Source: Kribbella jejuensis
GTDB taxonomy: Bacteria > Actinomycetota > Actinomycetes > Propionibacteriales > Kribbellaceae
Assembly: GCF_006715085.1 (NCBI RefSeq)
Contig: NZ_VFMM01000001.1
Span: 3,286,001 to 3,350,000, forward strand
DNA: 64,000 nt
Direction of reading: 5' to 3'
Made by a program: the position numbers and the translations under genes. Below, piece by piece: positions 7,337 to 16,264 of the stretch. Positions within the stretch are counted from its first letter, which is position 1; each line of letters opens with the position of its first letter. The notes beneath the pieces are model-generated. The model did not search any database. It saw only the letters and a program-made list of their open reading frames with translations, and was not told the origin of the DNA.

Positions 7337-9120
7337 TGATAAGCGGCCGCCTGGATCCGGTAGAGGTCGGCGTAGTGACCGTTGCGGGCCATCAGCTCGT
7401 CGTGGGTGCCGGTCTCGACCACGTGGGCGCCGTCAAGGACCACGATCAGGTCGGCCATCCGCACGGTGGAGAACCGGTGCGAGACCAGGATCGTGATCCG
7501 GCCGTCGGTACTGTCCCGCGCGGCCGCGGCGTACCGCTCGAACAAGGCGTGCTCGGTCTCGGCGTCCAGAGCGGCGGTCGGCTCGTCGAGGACCAGCAGC
7601 AGCGGCCGGTCGCGCATGAACCCGCGCGCCAGCGCCAGCTTCTGCCACTGCCCGAAGCTGATCTCCGCCCCGTCCGGCCAGGTCGAACCGAGCTGCGTGT
7701 CCAACCCCGACTCCAACCGCTCCAGTAGGTCCTCCGCCCCGGCGCGCCCGACCGCGGTCGTCACCGCCGGTACGTCGTCCAGCCGCGGCAGGTCGCCCAG
7801 CCCGACGCTGTGCGCCGCGCGGAACTCGAACCGGAAGAAGTCCTGGAACGCCCCGGCGATCTTCTCCCGCCACGCCTCCGCAGGGATCCGGGCGAGCGGC
7901 CTGTCGTCGAGCAGGATCCGTCCGCCGGACGGCTCGTAGAGCTTGCAGACGAGTTTCACCAACGTGGACTTGCCCGCACCGTTCTCGCCGACGACCGCGA
8001 TCACCTTGCCGGCCGGTAGCTGCAGGTCGACGTTCTCCAGCGCGGGCCGCTCGGAACCGGCGTACGAGAACGAGACCTGCTCGAGCCGGATGCCGTCGAC
8101 GAGCCGCTCGGGCGCCGGCTGATCCGCCGTACGGTCGAACGAGGCCGCGTAGTTCTCCAGCCAGACGAGCCGTCGTGAACCGTCCAGCCAGATGCCGCGC
8201 AGGAAGCCGATCTCACCGACGGTCGCCCCGATGTACGACGACAGCCGTGCGCCGGCCGCGAGGATCAGCAACACCTGTCCCACAGAGCCGTGCAGGCCGG
8301 ACGCGACGAACAGCACAGCACCGACGTACGCCGCTCCGAACACTGCCCAGGCGAGCCCGTGCCACACTGCGCTGGTCCAGCGGGCCGCGGCCATCGGCCG
8401 GTACCACTGCTCCCATTCGCGCTGCCGCCCGCGGACCAGGTCTGGGCCGATGCCGATCACACGCACCTCCTTGCCCGGTGCAGGTGTGGTCGCTGTCTTG
8501 AACAGGTGCTGCGAGAGACGGAAGTGGGCGGCGTACTGCTCCTCGACCTCGCGCTCGACGCCTGGTCGCCAACTGGAGCTGAGGACGGTCGGTAGTGCGA
8601 ACAGAAGTAGCAGAGCGAGTGCCGGGTGGATCGACATGAGCAGAGCGACTGTCACACCGAGGCGCAGGATCCAGCCGCAGGTGGAGAACAGCGACATGTA
8701 CATGTGGTCCAGTACGAACACCTGTTTGCGCAGCACCGACAGGCGGTCCAGGTAATCGCGTCGCTCGTGGTGCTCGACCGTGGCGACCGACGCCTGCAAC
8801 CGGGCGACGTGTGCCTCCAGCATGATCGTCACGCGGTCGCGGAACCGCCGGGAGATCCTGGTGGACAACGTCCTGAGGAACCACGTCGCGGTGACCGACA
8901 ACGCCAGTCCGCCCGCAGCCAGTAGTGCTGCCCGTCGGTCGTGGTGCAGTACACCGTCTGCGAGGAGCTTGAGCCACAAGGCCAGCAGTGCGTCCGGTAC
9001 CGCGGCCAGCAGCGTCATCAAGAACGCCGCCAGCAGCAGCCACGGCTCGTGCTGGTAGCCGAGCTTGCACAGCCGCCACATCGCCGGCAGCGCGCGAGGC
9101 AGGTCGTCAGAGCGTGTCAT
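7333..9120 (-). CDS. ABC exporter subunit (membrane and ATPase domains fused)
   Basis: 595 residues: a six-helix exporter membrane domain (about 1-320), then an ATPase domain. ATPase motifs: Walker A GENGAGKST, an atypical signature ISFGQWQKLALARG (the canonical LSGGQ second Gly is Phe), Walker B LLLVLDEPTAALD, and switch His in VSHRFSTVR. It overlaps the upstream gene by 14 bp and is the second gene of a two-gene operon, so the two products probably form a heterodimer. The substrate is unknown; no biosynthetic genes surround it. The altered signature suggests that one of the two composite ATP sites works less well, a common trait of heterodimeric exporters. Confidence 0.88.
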   Translation of the reverse strand: MTRSDDLPRALPAMWRLCKLGYQHEPWLLLAAFLMTLLAAVPDALLALWLKLLADGVLHHDRRAALLAAGGLALSVTATWFLRTLSTRISRRFRDRVTIMLEAHVARLQASVATVEHHERRDYLDRLSVLRKQVFVLDHMYMSLFSTCGWILRLGVTVALLMSIHPALALLLLFALPTVLSSSWRPGVEREVEEQYAAHFRLSQHLFKTATTPAPGKEVRVIGIGPDLVRGRQREWEQWYRPMAAARWTSAVWHGLAWAVFGAAYVGAVLFVASGLHGSVGQVLLILAAGARLSSYIGATVGEIGFLRGIWLDGSRRLVWLENYAASFDRTADQPAPERLVDGIRLEQVSFSYAGSERPALENVDLQLPAGKVIAVVGENGAGKSTLVKLVCKLYEPSGGRILLDDRPLARIPAEAWREKIAGAFQDFFRFEFRAAHSVGLGDLPRLDDVPAVTTAVGRAGAEDLLERLESGLDTQLGSTWPDGAEISFGQWQKLALARGFMRDRPLLLVLDEPTAALDAETEHALFERYAAAARDSTDGRITILVSHRFSTVRMADLIVVLDGAHVVETGTHDELMARNGHYADLYRIQAAAYH

Positions 9121-10903
9121 AGCTGAGCCCCTCCTCGTCGACCTCGGCGGTGAAGCGCTGCGCCTGCAGGTCGAACATCGTGCGGTACCGGCCGCCGAGC
9201 GCCATCAGTTCGTCGTGGCTACCGAGTTCCACCACGCGACCGTGTTCGAGGACACAGATCCGATCGGCGTGCCGGACTGTCGAGAAGCGGTGGGAGATGA
9301 GGATCGTGGTGACGTCGCGGGTCGCGGTCAGGATCCGGTCGAAGATCGCCGCCTCGCCGCGGACGTCGAGTTGCGCGGTCGGTTCGTCGAGCAGTACGAG
9401 TCCGGCTCCTTGGCGTACGGCGCAGAGCGCCCGGGCCAGGGCGACCCGTTGCCACTGGCCGCCCGACAGGTCGGTGCCGTCGCCGTAGCCGGTGGCGAGC
9501 CGGGTGTCGAGGTCGGCGAGGTCCGCGGCGCCGGCGTCCGCGAGCGCCGCGCGGATGTCCTCCTCGGGCGCGCCGGCCGGTGCGACGTTGTCCCGCAGCG
9601 GGAGCTCGAGCTTGAGGAAGTCCTGGAAGACGGCGGCCACCCGGGTCCGCCAGGCGTCGATGTCGAGGTCCCGCAGGTCGGTGCCGTCGACGTGGATCGA
9701 TCCGGAGTCGGGGTCGTACAACCGGCAGAGCAGCTTCGCCAGCGTGGTCTTGCCCGCGCCGTTCTGCCCGACGACGGCGAGGGACGATCCGGCCGGGATG
9801 GTCAGGTCGAGCCCGTCGAACACCTGCCGCTCGCCCTGTGGATAACCGAACCGCAGGCCGCGCAGCTGAACCTCGACCGCGCCTCGGCCGCCTGCGACGT
9901 GGCCCGAACGCAACGCCCCAGCCGGTGCCATCGCCGGCTCGAGCCGCTCGACGGCGACGACCGGTGCGGCCGCTCCGTCGAGCGCCCAGTTCAGCCCGCC
10001 GAACGCGATCATCCCGACACCGATCGCGACCTGCGCGAACACGACCAGCCGATCCAGCGGGAGATCACCGCCGATCGAGGCCGCGCCGAGTGCCCAGAAC
10101 ACCAGACCGTTGGCTACCACAACGATCAACAGGCTCCAGATCATTGGTCGTTCCCGCAGTCGAGTGGCGGCGTACTGCAGTTCGAACAGGCGCCGGCGCC
10201 GCTCGGTGAACCGCTGGACCGTCCAATCCGCGAGCCCGAACAGCCGTAGCTCCTTCGCCGCACCCGGCTCGACAGCCAGCTCGTACGCATAGTTGGCGTG
10301 CCGCTGCGCGGAGCGAACCTCGGCAGTGTTGCGGTCCTTCCAGACGCCGCTCTCGCGCAGCAGCCAGTGCGTGGCGCCCCACGCGACAACCAGTACGAGC
10401 GGCGCCCACCAGCTGAACCCGAACAACACGACCGCCGAGGCGATGCCTCCCACGAGCTCGACCAGACTGCCGGCGACGAAGTCGACGTTCAGATACATCG
10501 GCGGCCCGGTCTGCCCGTGGTCGAACTCCCGCGCCACCACGAGATCCTCGCTGAGCCCCGGATCCTCCAGATGCCCGATCCCCGGCGGGCCGACACACGC
10601 CTTCGCCAACGCGTCATTCAGGTACGACGACACCCGGCTACCGAGGTTGGCGCTGACGGCCTGATGCACCGGCGTCAACACCTGCAGCAACACGAACGTC
10701 GTACCCATCAACCCCAACGGCGCCGCCAGCGCGTCCCCGTGCTGAACCGAACCGACCAACCACCCCATGGCAACCGCGAACACTGCCGGCAGCGCACCCC
10801 GAGCCACCAGCAACACCCACCAAGCCACCGCAAGCCCCCGATCAGCCCGCGGCAACACCGCAAAGAGCCGCCACTCCCGCCGACCCCGCAACCACCTGCC
10901 CAT
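9107..10903 (-). CDS. ABC exporter subunit (membrane and ATPase domains fused)
   Basis: 598 residues, first gene of the exporter operon. The membrane domain covers about residues 15-310 and the ATPase domain the rest, with Walker A GQNGAGKTT, canonical signature LSGGQWQRVALARAL, Walker B GLVLLDEPTAQLD and switch His in ISHRFSTVR. It is translationally coupled to the second subunit. The start ATG has only a GGGGG stretch directly upstream, so initiation is weakly supported. It is divergent from the adenosine deaminase gene with 64 bp between starts. Family knowledge suggests lipid, peptide or drug export; nothing in the sequence chooses between them. Confidence 0.88.
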   Translation of the reverse strand: MGRWLRGRREWRLFAVLPRADRGLAVAWWVLLVARGALPAVFAVAMGWLVGSVQHGDALAAPLGLMGTTFVLLQVLTPVHQAVSANLGSRVSSYLNDALAKACVGPPGIGHLEDPGLSEDLVVAREFDHGQTGPPMYLNVDFVAGSLVELVGGIASAVVLFGFSWWAPLVLVVAWGATHWLLRESGVWKDRNTAEVRSAQRHANYAYELAVEPGAAKELRLFGLADWTVQRFTERRRRLFELQYAATRLRERPMIWSLLIVVVANGLVFWALGAASIGGDLPLDRLVVFAQVAIGVGMIAFGGLNWALDGAAAPVVAVERLEPAMAPAGALRSGHVAGGRGAVEVQLRGLRFGYPQGERQVFDGLDLTIPAGSSLAVVGQNGAGKTTLAKLLCRLYDPDSGSIHVDGTDLRDLDIDAWRTRVAAVFQDFLKLELPLRDNVAPAGAPEEDIRAALADAGAADLADLDTRLATGYGDGTDLSGGQWQRVALARALCAVRQGAGLVLLDEPTAQLDVRGEAAIFDRILTATRDVTTILISHRFSTVRHADRICVLEHGRVVELGSHDELMALGGRYRTMFDLQAQRFTAEVDEEGLSYDTL

Positions 10904-10955
10904 CCCCCCACGATGACACCACCCACACCCCCCGTCTTGAACGTTTGCCGGATGG

Positions 10956-10967
10956 CACTATGGCTGG
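10956..10967 (+). promoter_or_regulatory. Leaderless-type -10 element of add
   Basis: CACTAT at 10956-10961 is followed by 6 nt (GGCTGG) and then the ATG of adenosine deaminase, so transcription should begin at the A of the start codon. There is no Shine-Dalgarno sequence. Confidence 0.45.
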
Positions 10968-12026
10968 ATGATTACGCCTGAGCTGTTGAATGCGGCGCCG
11001 AAGGTTCTTCTGCACGACCATCTGGATGGTGGGTTGAGGCCGGGGACGGTGTTGGAGCTGGCTCGGGAGGTGGGGCATCGGTTGCCTCGGGGGGAGGCGG
11101 CTGAGCTGGGGGAGTGGTTTGTGGAGTCGGCGGACTCGGGGTCGCTCGAGCGGTACTTGGAGACGTTCGATCACACCGTCGCGGTGATGCAGACGGCTGA
11201 GGCGATCAAGCGGGTGGCCAGTGAGTGTGTGCAGGATCTGGCGGCGGACGGGGTGGTGTACGCAGAGGTTCGGTATGCGCCGGAGCAGCACCTGACCAAG
11301 GGGCTGACGCTCGAGCAGGTGGTGGATGCCGTGCGGGAGGGGTTCGAGCACGGGATGGCGGTTGCCGAGCGGCCGATCGTGGCACGGCAGTTGCTGACCG
11401 CGATGCGGCACAAGGCCCGGTCGATGGAGATCGCCGAGCTGGCCGTGGCGTACCGCGACGCCGGGGTCGTCGGGTTCGACATCGCGGGAGCCGAAGCCGG
11501 GTACCCGCCTACCCGGCACCTGGACGCGTTCGAGTACCTGCAGCGGGAGAACGCGCACTTCACCATCCATGCCGGCGAGGCGTTCGGGTTGCCGTCGATC
11601 TGGCAGGCGATCCAGTGGTGCGGGGCGGACCGGCTCGGGCACGGCGTCCGGATCATCGACGACATCACCCACGACGGCGACAAGGTCGAGCTCGGGCGGC
11701 TGGCGGCGTACGTCCGGGACCGCCGGATCCCGCTGGAGATGTGCCCGAGCTCGAACCTGCAGACCGGCGCGGCCGCGTCGATCGCCGAGCACCCGATCGG
11801 GCTGCTCGCCAGGCTCCGCTTCCGGGTCACGGTGAACACCGACAACCGGTTGATGAGCGGTACGTCGATGAGCCGCGAACTCGCACTGCTCGCGGAGGCG
11901 TTCGACTACGACCTCGCCGACCTGAGGTGGTTCGCGATCAACGCGATGAAGTCCGCCTTCATCCCCTTCGACGAACGACTCGCGTTGATCGACAACATCA
12001 TCAAGCCCTGGTACGCCTCAAACTGA
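10968..12026 (+). CDS. add: Adenosine deaminase
   Basis: A 352-residue cytosolic purine-salvage enzyme that deaminates adenosine or deoxyadenosine to inosine. All family motifs are present: LLHDHLDGG near residue 13 (zinc ligands), [10 protein letters not shown] (zinc His and catalytic Glu), [22 protein letters not shown] and [13 protein letters not shown] with the conserved Asp pair region. The protein is full length. A stand-alone transcription unit is likely. The closing codons and stop (GCCTCAAACTGA) recur 26 bp downstream, which is described as a separate repeat. A 6-aminodeoxyfutalosine deaminase is an alternative for close relatives, but no menaquinone genes adjoin it. Confidence 0.9.
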   Translation: MITPELLNAAPKVLLHDHLDGGLRPGTVLELAREVGHRLPRGEAAELGEWFVESADSGSLERYLETFDHTVAVMQTAEAIKRVASECVQDLAADGVVYAEVRYAPEQHLTKGLTLEQVVDAVREGFEHGMAVAERPIVARQLLTAMRHKARSMEIAELAVAYRDAGVVGFDIAGAEAGYPPTRHLDAFEYLQRENAHFTIHAGEAFGLPSIWQAIQWCGADRLGHGVRIIDDITHDGDKVELGRLAAYVRDRRIPLEMCPSSNLQTGAAASIAEHPIGLLARLRFRVTVNTDNRLMSGTSMSRELALLAEAFDYDLADLRWFAINAMKSAFIPFDERLALIDNIIKPWYASN

Positions 12027-12052
12027 GGGAAGGAAAGTTCGCGTCAAACTGA
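12015..12052 (+). repeat. Stop-codon-containing direct repeat after add
   Basis: GCCTCAAACTGA at 12015-12026 contains the adenosine deaminase stop. GCGTCAAACTGA at 12041-12052 repeats it with one mismatch, 26 bp downstream and in the frame shifted by 2. The TCA of the second copy also supplies the TGA stop of the convergent permease gene. Confidence 0.65.
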
Positions 12053-12811
12053 GCGCTGGTACGTGCGGAACGCTCGGGTGGAGAGCCAGGCCACGATCAG
12101 CGTGAAGGCCAGCAAATAAACGCAATGCCGCCAGACCGTCGACCAGTCCGGCGAGGCGGCCAGGGACTGGCGGGCGGCGATGGTGGCCCAGTCGACCGGG
12201 TTGAAGCGGGCCGCGACGTTCACCCAGTGCGGCGCCACCGTCGGGTCGATCATGATCGACGACATGAACGTGAGCGGCAGCGACACGAACTGCGAGATCC
12301 CGATCAGTGCGTTCTGCTGCCGGGTGAGCAGCGCGACCGCGTTCGACAGCGAGCCGAACCCGAGCCCCACCAGTACCGATGCAAGGATCGTCACCAGATA
12401 GCCGCCGACCCCGCCGTCGTACCGCGCGCCCGCCGCGAACCCGATCAGGAACACCAGCACGGTCTGGATGAACGTCGTCGTCGCGTTGCTGAGCAACTGC
12501 CCCGCCATCAACCCGCCGCGGCTGACCGGTGACGCGAGCATCCGGTCCATCACCCCGCGCTCCATGTCCTGCACGAACGACGTACCGCTCCAGCCGCTCG
12601 TCATCAGCGCCGTCATCATCACGATCCCCGGCGTCAGGAACGCGATGTACGACGAGTCGCCGAATCCAGGAATGCGTACGACGCCCTGGAACAGCTGCCC
12701 GAACAACAACAGCCAGATCGCCGGCTGCACCAACGTGAACGCGATCAACGCCGGCTGCCGGTACGACGCCCGCGTCCACCGCCCGAGAACGAGACCGGTG
12801 TGCGTGATCAT
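12044..12811 (-). CDS. ABC-2 type permease (DrrB-like)
   Basis: A 255-residue membrane protein with about six transmembrane helices and the ABC-2 family layout: a short cytosolic N-terminus, a long first loop with FLTPGIVMMTALMTSGWSG, the conserved cytosolic stretch ERGVMDRMLASPVSRGGLM, and LFNPVD-like ARFNPVDWATIAAR near the end. It overlaps the DrrA-like ATPase gene by 4 bp (ATGA), so the pair forms one exporter. DrrAB-type transporters expel drugs or lipids. The upstream PadR repressor suggests inducible drug efflux; the substrate itself is not deducible. Confidence 0.88.
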   Translation of the reverse strand: MITHTGLVLGRWTRASYRQPALIAFTLVQPAIWLLLFGQLFQGVVRIPGFGDSSYIAFLTPGIVMMTALMTSGWSGTSFVQDMERGVMDRMLASPVSRGGLMAGQLLSNATTTFIQTVLVFLIGFAAGARYDGGVGGYLVTILASVLVGLGFGSLSNAVALLTRQQNALIGISQFVSLPLTFMSSIMIDPTVAPHWVNVAARFNPVDWATIAARQSLAASPDWSTVWRHCVYLLAFTLIVAWLSTRAFRTYQRSV

Positions 12812-13788
12812 GCCGCCTCCTCCGCAACCTTGAACGAGCGACCGGTGTACTGCAGGTACACGTCGTCCAGCGACGGCCGCGACACGGTCACCGCGACCAC
12901 CGGAATCGCCTTGTCCTCAAGGACTCCCAGCACAGCCGGTACGGCGGTCGCGCCGTGGTCGACCCGTGCCCGCAAAGTGTTGCCCTCGACAACGATCTCG
13001 CCGATCCCGGGCAACTGCCGCAACAGCGAACGAACGGAACCGTCGGTATCCGGATCGACCAGCTCGACATGCACCGAGTCCCCGCGCAGCGCCGCCTTCA
13101 ACGTCTCCGGGGTGCCCTCGGCAACAATCTTGCCGTGGTCGACGATCGCCAACTGCCCGGCCAGCCGATCGGCCTCCTCGAGGTAGTGCGTCGTGAGCAG
13201 CACGGTCAGCCCTTCCTGACCGGACAAGCGCAGTACTTCGTTCCAGAGATCGGCCCGCGCCTCCGGGTCGAGGCCCGTGGTCGGCTCGTCCAGGAACAGC
13301 ACCTTGGGCCGGTGCACGAGCCCGAGCGCGACATCCAGCTTTCGCTGCATGCCACCGGAGTACGTGCGAACCGGCCGCGAGCCGTGCTCCGCCAGATCGA
13401 ACCGCGTGAGCAACTCGCGCGCCCGCTGAACAGCCTGGGAACGGGACAGCCCGAAGATGCGCCCGCTCAGTACGAGGTTCTCCAGGCCGGTCGCCATCGG
13501 GTCCGAGCTGGACTTCTGCGGTACGTATCCGATCGCGTGCCGGACCTTGTCCTGATCACGCTGTACGTCGTACCCGGCGACCCGCGCGCTGCCCGAGTCG
13601 GCCCGGGACAGCGTCGTGAGGATCTTCACCGTGGTCGACTTGCCCGCGCCGTTCGGCCCGAGCAGGCCGAGGACGACGCCCTCCGGCACGGTGACGGTCA
13701 GCCCGTCGAGCGCCCGGAGCGGTGGTTTCTTCCGGCCGGCCGGGTACGTCTTGACCAGGTCGACCGCTTCGACGGCATGCGTAGCCAT
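12808..13788 (-). CDS. ABC transporter ATPase (DrrA-like)
   Basis: 326 residues starting MATHAVEAVDLVKTYPAG, with AAGGGAG just upstream of the ATG. Motifs: Walker A GPNGAGKST, Q-loop YVPQKSSSD, signature YSGGMQRKLDVALGLV, Walker B VLFLDEPTTGLDP and switch His in TTHYLEEAD. The roughly 80-residue C-terminal extension containing VSRPSLDDVYLQYTGRSF is characteristic of DrrA-type ATPases of antibiotic efflux systems. It energises the overlapping permease. It lies 147 bp downstream of padR on the same strand, and probably has its own promoter or is read through from the padR promoter. Confidence 0.9.
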   Translation of the reverse strand: MATHAVEAVDLVKTYPAGRKKPPLRALDGLTVTVPEGVVLGLLGPNGAGKSTTVKILTTLSRADSGSARVAGYDVQRDQDKVRHAIGYVPQKSSSDPMATGLENLVLSGRIFGLSRSQAVQRARELLTRFDLAEHGSRPVRTYSGGMQRKLDVALGLVHRPKVLFLDEPTTGLDPEARADLWNEVLRLSGQEGLTVLLTTHYLEEADRLAGQLAIVDHGKIVAEGTPETLKAALRGDSVHVELVDPDTDGSVRSLLRQLPGIGEIVVEGNTLRARVDHGATAVPAVLGVLEDKAIPVVAVTVSRPSLDDVYLQYTGRSFKVAEEAA

Positions 13789-13888
13789 CAGATTGACTCC
13801 CTTGTGGGTGCGGGAGCCGGTCGTCGGGCTGGCTATCCTGATGTGTGCGCCTTGGGTGCCAGGTCTTCGGACCGACTCGAGGAACCGC

Positions 13889-13929
13889 GGCCCTTGATCC
13901 TGGTGTTGCCGCACCGTGGATCGAGGGCC
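13889..13929. terminator. Long inverted repeat between padR and drrA-like gene
   Basis: GGCCCTTGATCC at 13889-13900 pairs with GGATCGAGGGCC at 13918-13929 with one wobble or mismatch and a 17-nt loop. It lies right after the padR stop. It may terminate part of the padR transcript or act as a control element ahead of the exporter genes. No T-run follows. Confidence 0.4.
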
Positions 13930-13935
13930 GCCCAA

Positions 13936-14631
13936 CTATCGTGCTTCCGGCGGCACCGCCTGCATCCAGGCGAACTCCTCCCCGAAGTACTTCACCGGAT
14001 CCTTCAACTGCTCGCCCGGCGGGATGCCCTCCTCCAGGTAGTGCTTCCAGGCCATCCGCCAGTACCTGGACCCGCCGAGCGTGTCGGTCCGGATCTCGTC
14101 GACCAACTCGTGCACGTACGCCGACTCCGCGCGCAGCAGCGCCAGCCGGAACTCCGACTCGACCCAGAAGATCCGCGGGAACTCCGCCCCCGCCATCTTC
14201 TCGTGCGTCGCGACGGTCTCGGCGATCTCGTTGTCGACCGCCGTCAGCCGCTGCTCGAGCAGCTCGACGGCCCGGTCCGGTGACAGCGCGGGCAGGTAGG
14301 CGAGCCCCGCCTCCAGCGGGTGGAACTCGCGGGACGGCGTACCGACCAGCTCGACCAGCCAGTCCTCGAACTCGGCCTGCCCGGCCTCGGTGATCCGGTA
14401 CACCGTCCGCTCCGGCCGGTTTCCTTCGCGGACCGTCTCCAGCGCCTCGATGAAGCCGTGCTTCTCCAGACTGGACACGATCGAGTAGAGCGATCCGTAG
14501 TTCACCTTGATGCTCTGGTCCTTTCCGCGGGCCCGGAGCATCGTGGAGATCTCGTAGGGATGCATGGGCCGCTCGCCGAGACTGCCGAGCACGGCGAACG
14601 CCAACGGGTTGCCGACCTTGCGCCTGGCCAT
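13936..14631 (-). CDS. PadR-family transcriptional regulator
   Basis: 231 residues. The winged helix occupies about residues 8-85: LAFAVLGSLGERPMHPYEIS, then IKVNYGSLYSIVSSLEKHGF and RTVYRITEAGQAEFEDWL, the PadR signature. The C-terminal helical domain (about 95-225) mediates dimerisation and effector binding. The ATG is preceded by GGAGGTG. A strong promoter with an embedded palindrome lies directly upstream, so autoregulation is very likely. The next genes on the strand are a DrrAB-like exporter, the usual PadR target. Inducers of such systems are often the exported drug. Confidence 0.9.
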   Translation of the reverse strand: MARRKVGNPLAFAVLGSLGERPMHPYEISTMLRARGKDQSIKVNYGSLYSIVSSLEKHGFIEALETVREGNRPERTVYRITEAGQAEFEDWLVELVGTPSREFHPLEAGLAYLPALSPDRAVELLEQRLTAVDNEIAETVATHEKMAGAEFPRIFWVESEFRLALLRAESAYVHELVDEIRTDTLGGSRYWRMAWKHYLEEGIPPGEQLKDPVKYFGEEFAWMQAVPPEAR

Positions 14632-14645
14632 CACACCTCCATCGC

Positions 14646-14694
14646 TATTACTCGAAATCGAGTATTAGCGACCGGGTATTCGATGTCAAGTATT
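14646..14694 (-). promoter_or_regulatory. padR promoter with embedded operators
   Basis: On the minus strand TTGACA (14689-14684) is followed after 16 bp by TAATAC (14667-14662). A perfect inverted repeat, TACTCG-N4-CGAGTA at 14649-14664, overlaps the -10. A weaker copy of the same motif (about 14677-14694) covers the -35. The -35 also overlaps the stop codon of the upstream acyltransferase gene. Confidence 0.75.
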
Positions 14695-15756
14695 GAGCCA
14701 GGCGAACGCCCGCGCCCCCAGACCGCGGATCCGGAGCGCTGCGAGGGCGCGGTACGCCGGCTCCTCGACGTACTTCGTGAGCAGCCAGGCAAGCCCGATC
14801 ACGCCGAGCGAGGCGCCGGCGATCTGGGTGAACCGGCCCGCGCCAAGCTCCATCAGCCGGTACGCGATCAGGTACCCGACCACCTGGTTGAGCAGGTACA
14901 ACCCGAACGAGATCCGCGCCAGGAACTGGATCGGCCGCCGGAACCGCGCGAACACGGTCCAGTCCCGCCCACGGGCGGCCAGCGCGACGAGCACCAGCAG
15001 TACGCCGATGCCGAGCGACGACGGCAGGTCCGAGGTGTGCGCGTGCTGGGCGAAGACCGTGGCGACAATGAGCGCGGACAGGTGCAGTACGCCGATCCGC
15101 CGCTGTGACCACAGCCAGATCGCGATACCGATCGCGAACAGCTGGAGCCGATGCAGGCCGAGGCCGTTCCACGCCTGCACCACCCAGAACGGGCTGTGGT
15201 CGATCCGGCCGTTCCACTGCAGTGCGACCGGCGCGACGATCATGATCCACAGCAGCGTGGTGATCCGCGGTCCGAGGCCGCGCGGCCACAGCAGTGCCGC
15301 CGCGCCGAAGGCCATCAGCTGCAGCGGCAGCGTCCAGTACGAGCCGTCGATCAGCTGCACGCTCGGGTCGAACGACGCCGCGAGCGTCAGATTCGCCCAC
15401 AGGTCGCGGCGGGTGGGCAGGATCCAGTTGTCCGGCCCGAAGTAGATCAGCAGCGTGTACGTGATCAGTACGGCGGCCAGGTACGGCGGGAGCACCCGGC
15501 AGACGCGCCGCCACAACCACCTCGACGTGGAGCCCTTCCGGATCGTGACGCAGACGAAGTACGCGCTGATCACGAGCAGCACGCTGGCGCCGACCTGGAA
15601 CGGGTACTTGCCGAGCGGCGCACCGAGCTCAGGATGCAGGAACGGACCCATGTACGTCGTGTGCGTGAACATCACCGCGAGCACCGCCAGCACGCGCACG
15701 ACGTCCCAGCTCAACCTCCGTGCGGATCTGCCCGGGGGCCGGTCCGGCGTCGTCAC
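14686..15756 (-). CDS. Acyltransferase family 3 membrane protein
   Basis: About 356 residues with ten or so transmembrane helices. The N-terminus reads SWDVVRVLAVLAVMFTHTTY, matching the family-3 motif R-x10-H with the conserved His. Other family-like parts are GASVLLVISAYFVCVTIRKG, a WRRVCRVLPPYL arginine segment, and a C-terminal ISFGLYLLNQVVGYLI. These integral enzymes acylate cell-surface sugars or secondary metabolites on the outer leaflet; the target here is unknown. The GTG at 15756 has an AUGGAG-like ribosome site; GTG at 15762 is an alternative. The next gene (GNAT) lies about 90 bp upstream on the same strand. Confidence 0.85.
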   Translation of the reverse strand: MTTPDRPPGRSARRLSWDVVRVLAVLAVMFTHTTYMGPFLHPELGAPLGKYPFQVGASVLLVISAYFVCVTIRKGSTSRWLWRRVCRVLPPYLAAVLITYTLLIYFGPDNWILPTRRDLWANLTLAASFDPSVQLIDGSYWTLPLQLMAFGAAALLWPRGLGPRITTLLWIMIVAPVALQWNGRIDHSPFWVVQAWNGLGLHRLQLFAIGIAIWLWSQRRIGVLHLSALIVATVFAQHAHTSDLPSSLGIGVLLVLVALAARGRDWTVFARFRRPIQFLARISFGLYLLNQVVGYLIAYRLMELGAGRFTQIAGASLGVIGLAWLLTKYVEEPAYRALAALRIRGLGARAFAWLNT

Positions 15757-15847
15757 AACCACTCCATCTACGTCGCTGCTACCCCCTGCGACCCTAGGCA
15801 GGGCAAGGGGTGGCGACGCAAATTCGTTCGGTGATGCCTTCCTCACA

Positions 15848-16264
15848 TCACAGTGGCTTGACCCACCGGGACCATTCGGGCTGGGGTGCATAGCCGGCCG
15901 TGGACCAGACGCGGTGCGCTTGGGTGTTGTCGTCGAGCACCATCGCGTCGGCGCGGGTTCCGCCGTACGACGTGAACGTCGCTTCGGCGCGGGCGACGAG
16001 TTCGCGGCCGATGCCCTGCCGACGGTGCGTCGGCGCGACCGCCAACCGGTACAGGTGGCAGCGCCAGCCGTCCCAGCCGACGATGATCGAGCCGACCACG
16101 GAATCGTTGTCAATGGCAAGGATCAGCGCCTGCGGATCGCGCGCGATCAGGCGCAGGACGGCGTCGGTCGAGTCCGGCGGACGGTGTGAGTCCTCGGCGG
16201 CAGTCGCCCAGAACTCCAGCACTGCAGGGGCATCGGCGGCGACGGCGTTGCGGTAGCTGACCAT
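15848..16264 (-). CDS. GNAT-family N-acetyltransferase
   Basis: A compact 138-residue acetyltransferase. The acetyl-CoA-binding motif A is clear: LYRLAVAPTHRRQGIGRELV (R/Q-x-x-G-x-G/A). It is followed by VLDDNTQAHRVWSTAGYAPQ, the C-terminal Asn and aromatic GY motif. The substrate cannot be predicted. Its ATG shares one base with the TGA of the upstream GlxA-like regulator, so it is translationally coupled and probably co-regulated with it. Confidence 0.88.
   Translation of the reverse strand: MVSYRNAVAADAPAVLEFWATAAEDSHRPPDSTDAVLRLIARDPQALILAIDNDSVVGSIIVGWDGWRCHLYRLAVAPTHRRQGIGRELVARAEATFTSYGGTRADAMVLDDNTQAHRVWSTAGYAPQPEWSRWVKPL

Noticed and set aside
7333..10903. ABC exporter pair considered as part of a lanthipeptide or other biosynthetic cluster
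   Set aside because: No precursor peptide, modification enzyme or synthase genes are nearby; only the transporter is supported.
12808..13935. Longer start for the DrrA-like ATPase at 13935
   Set aside because: The extra 49 residues are low-information, and AAGGGAG lies directly before the ATG at 13788.
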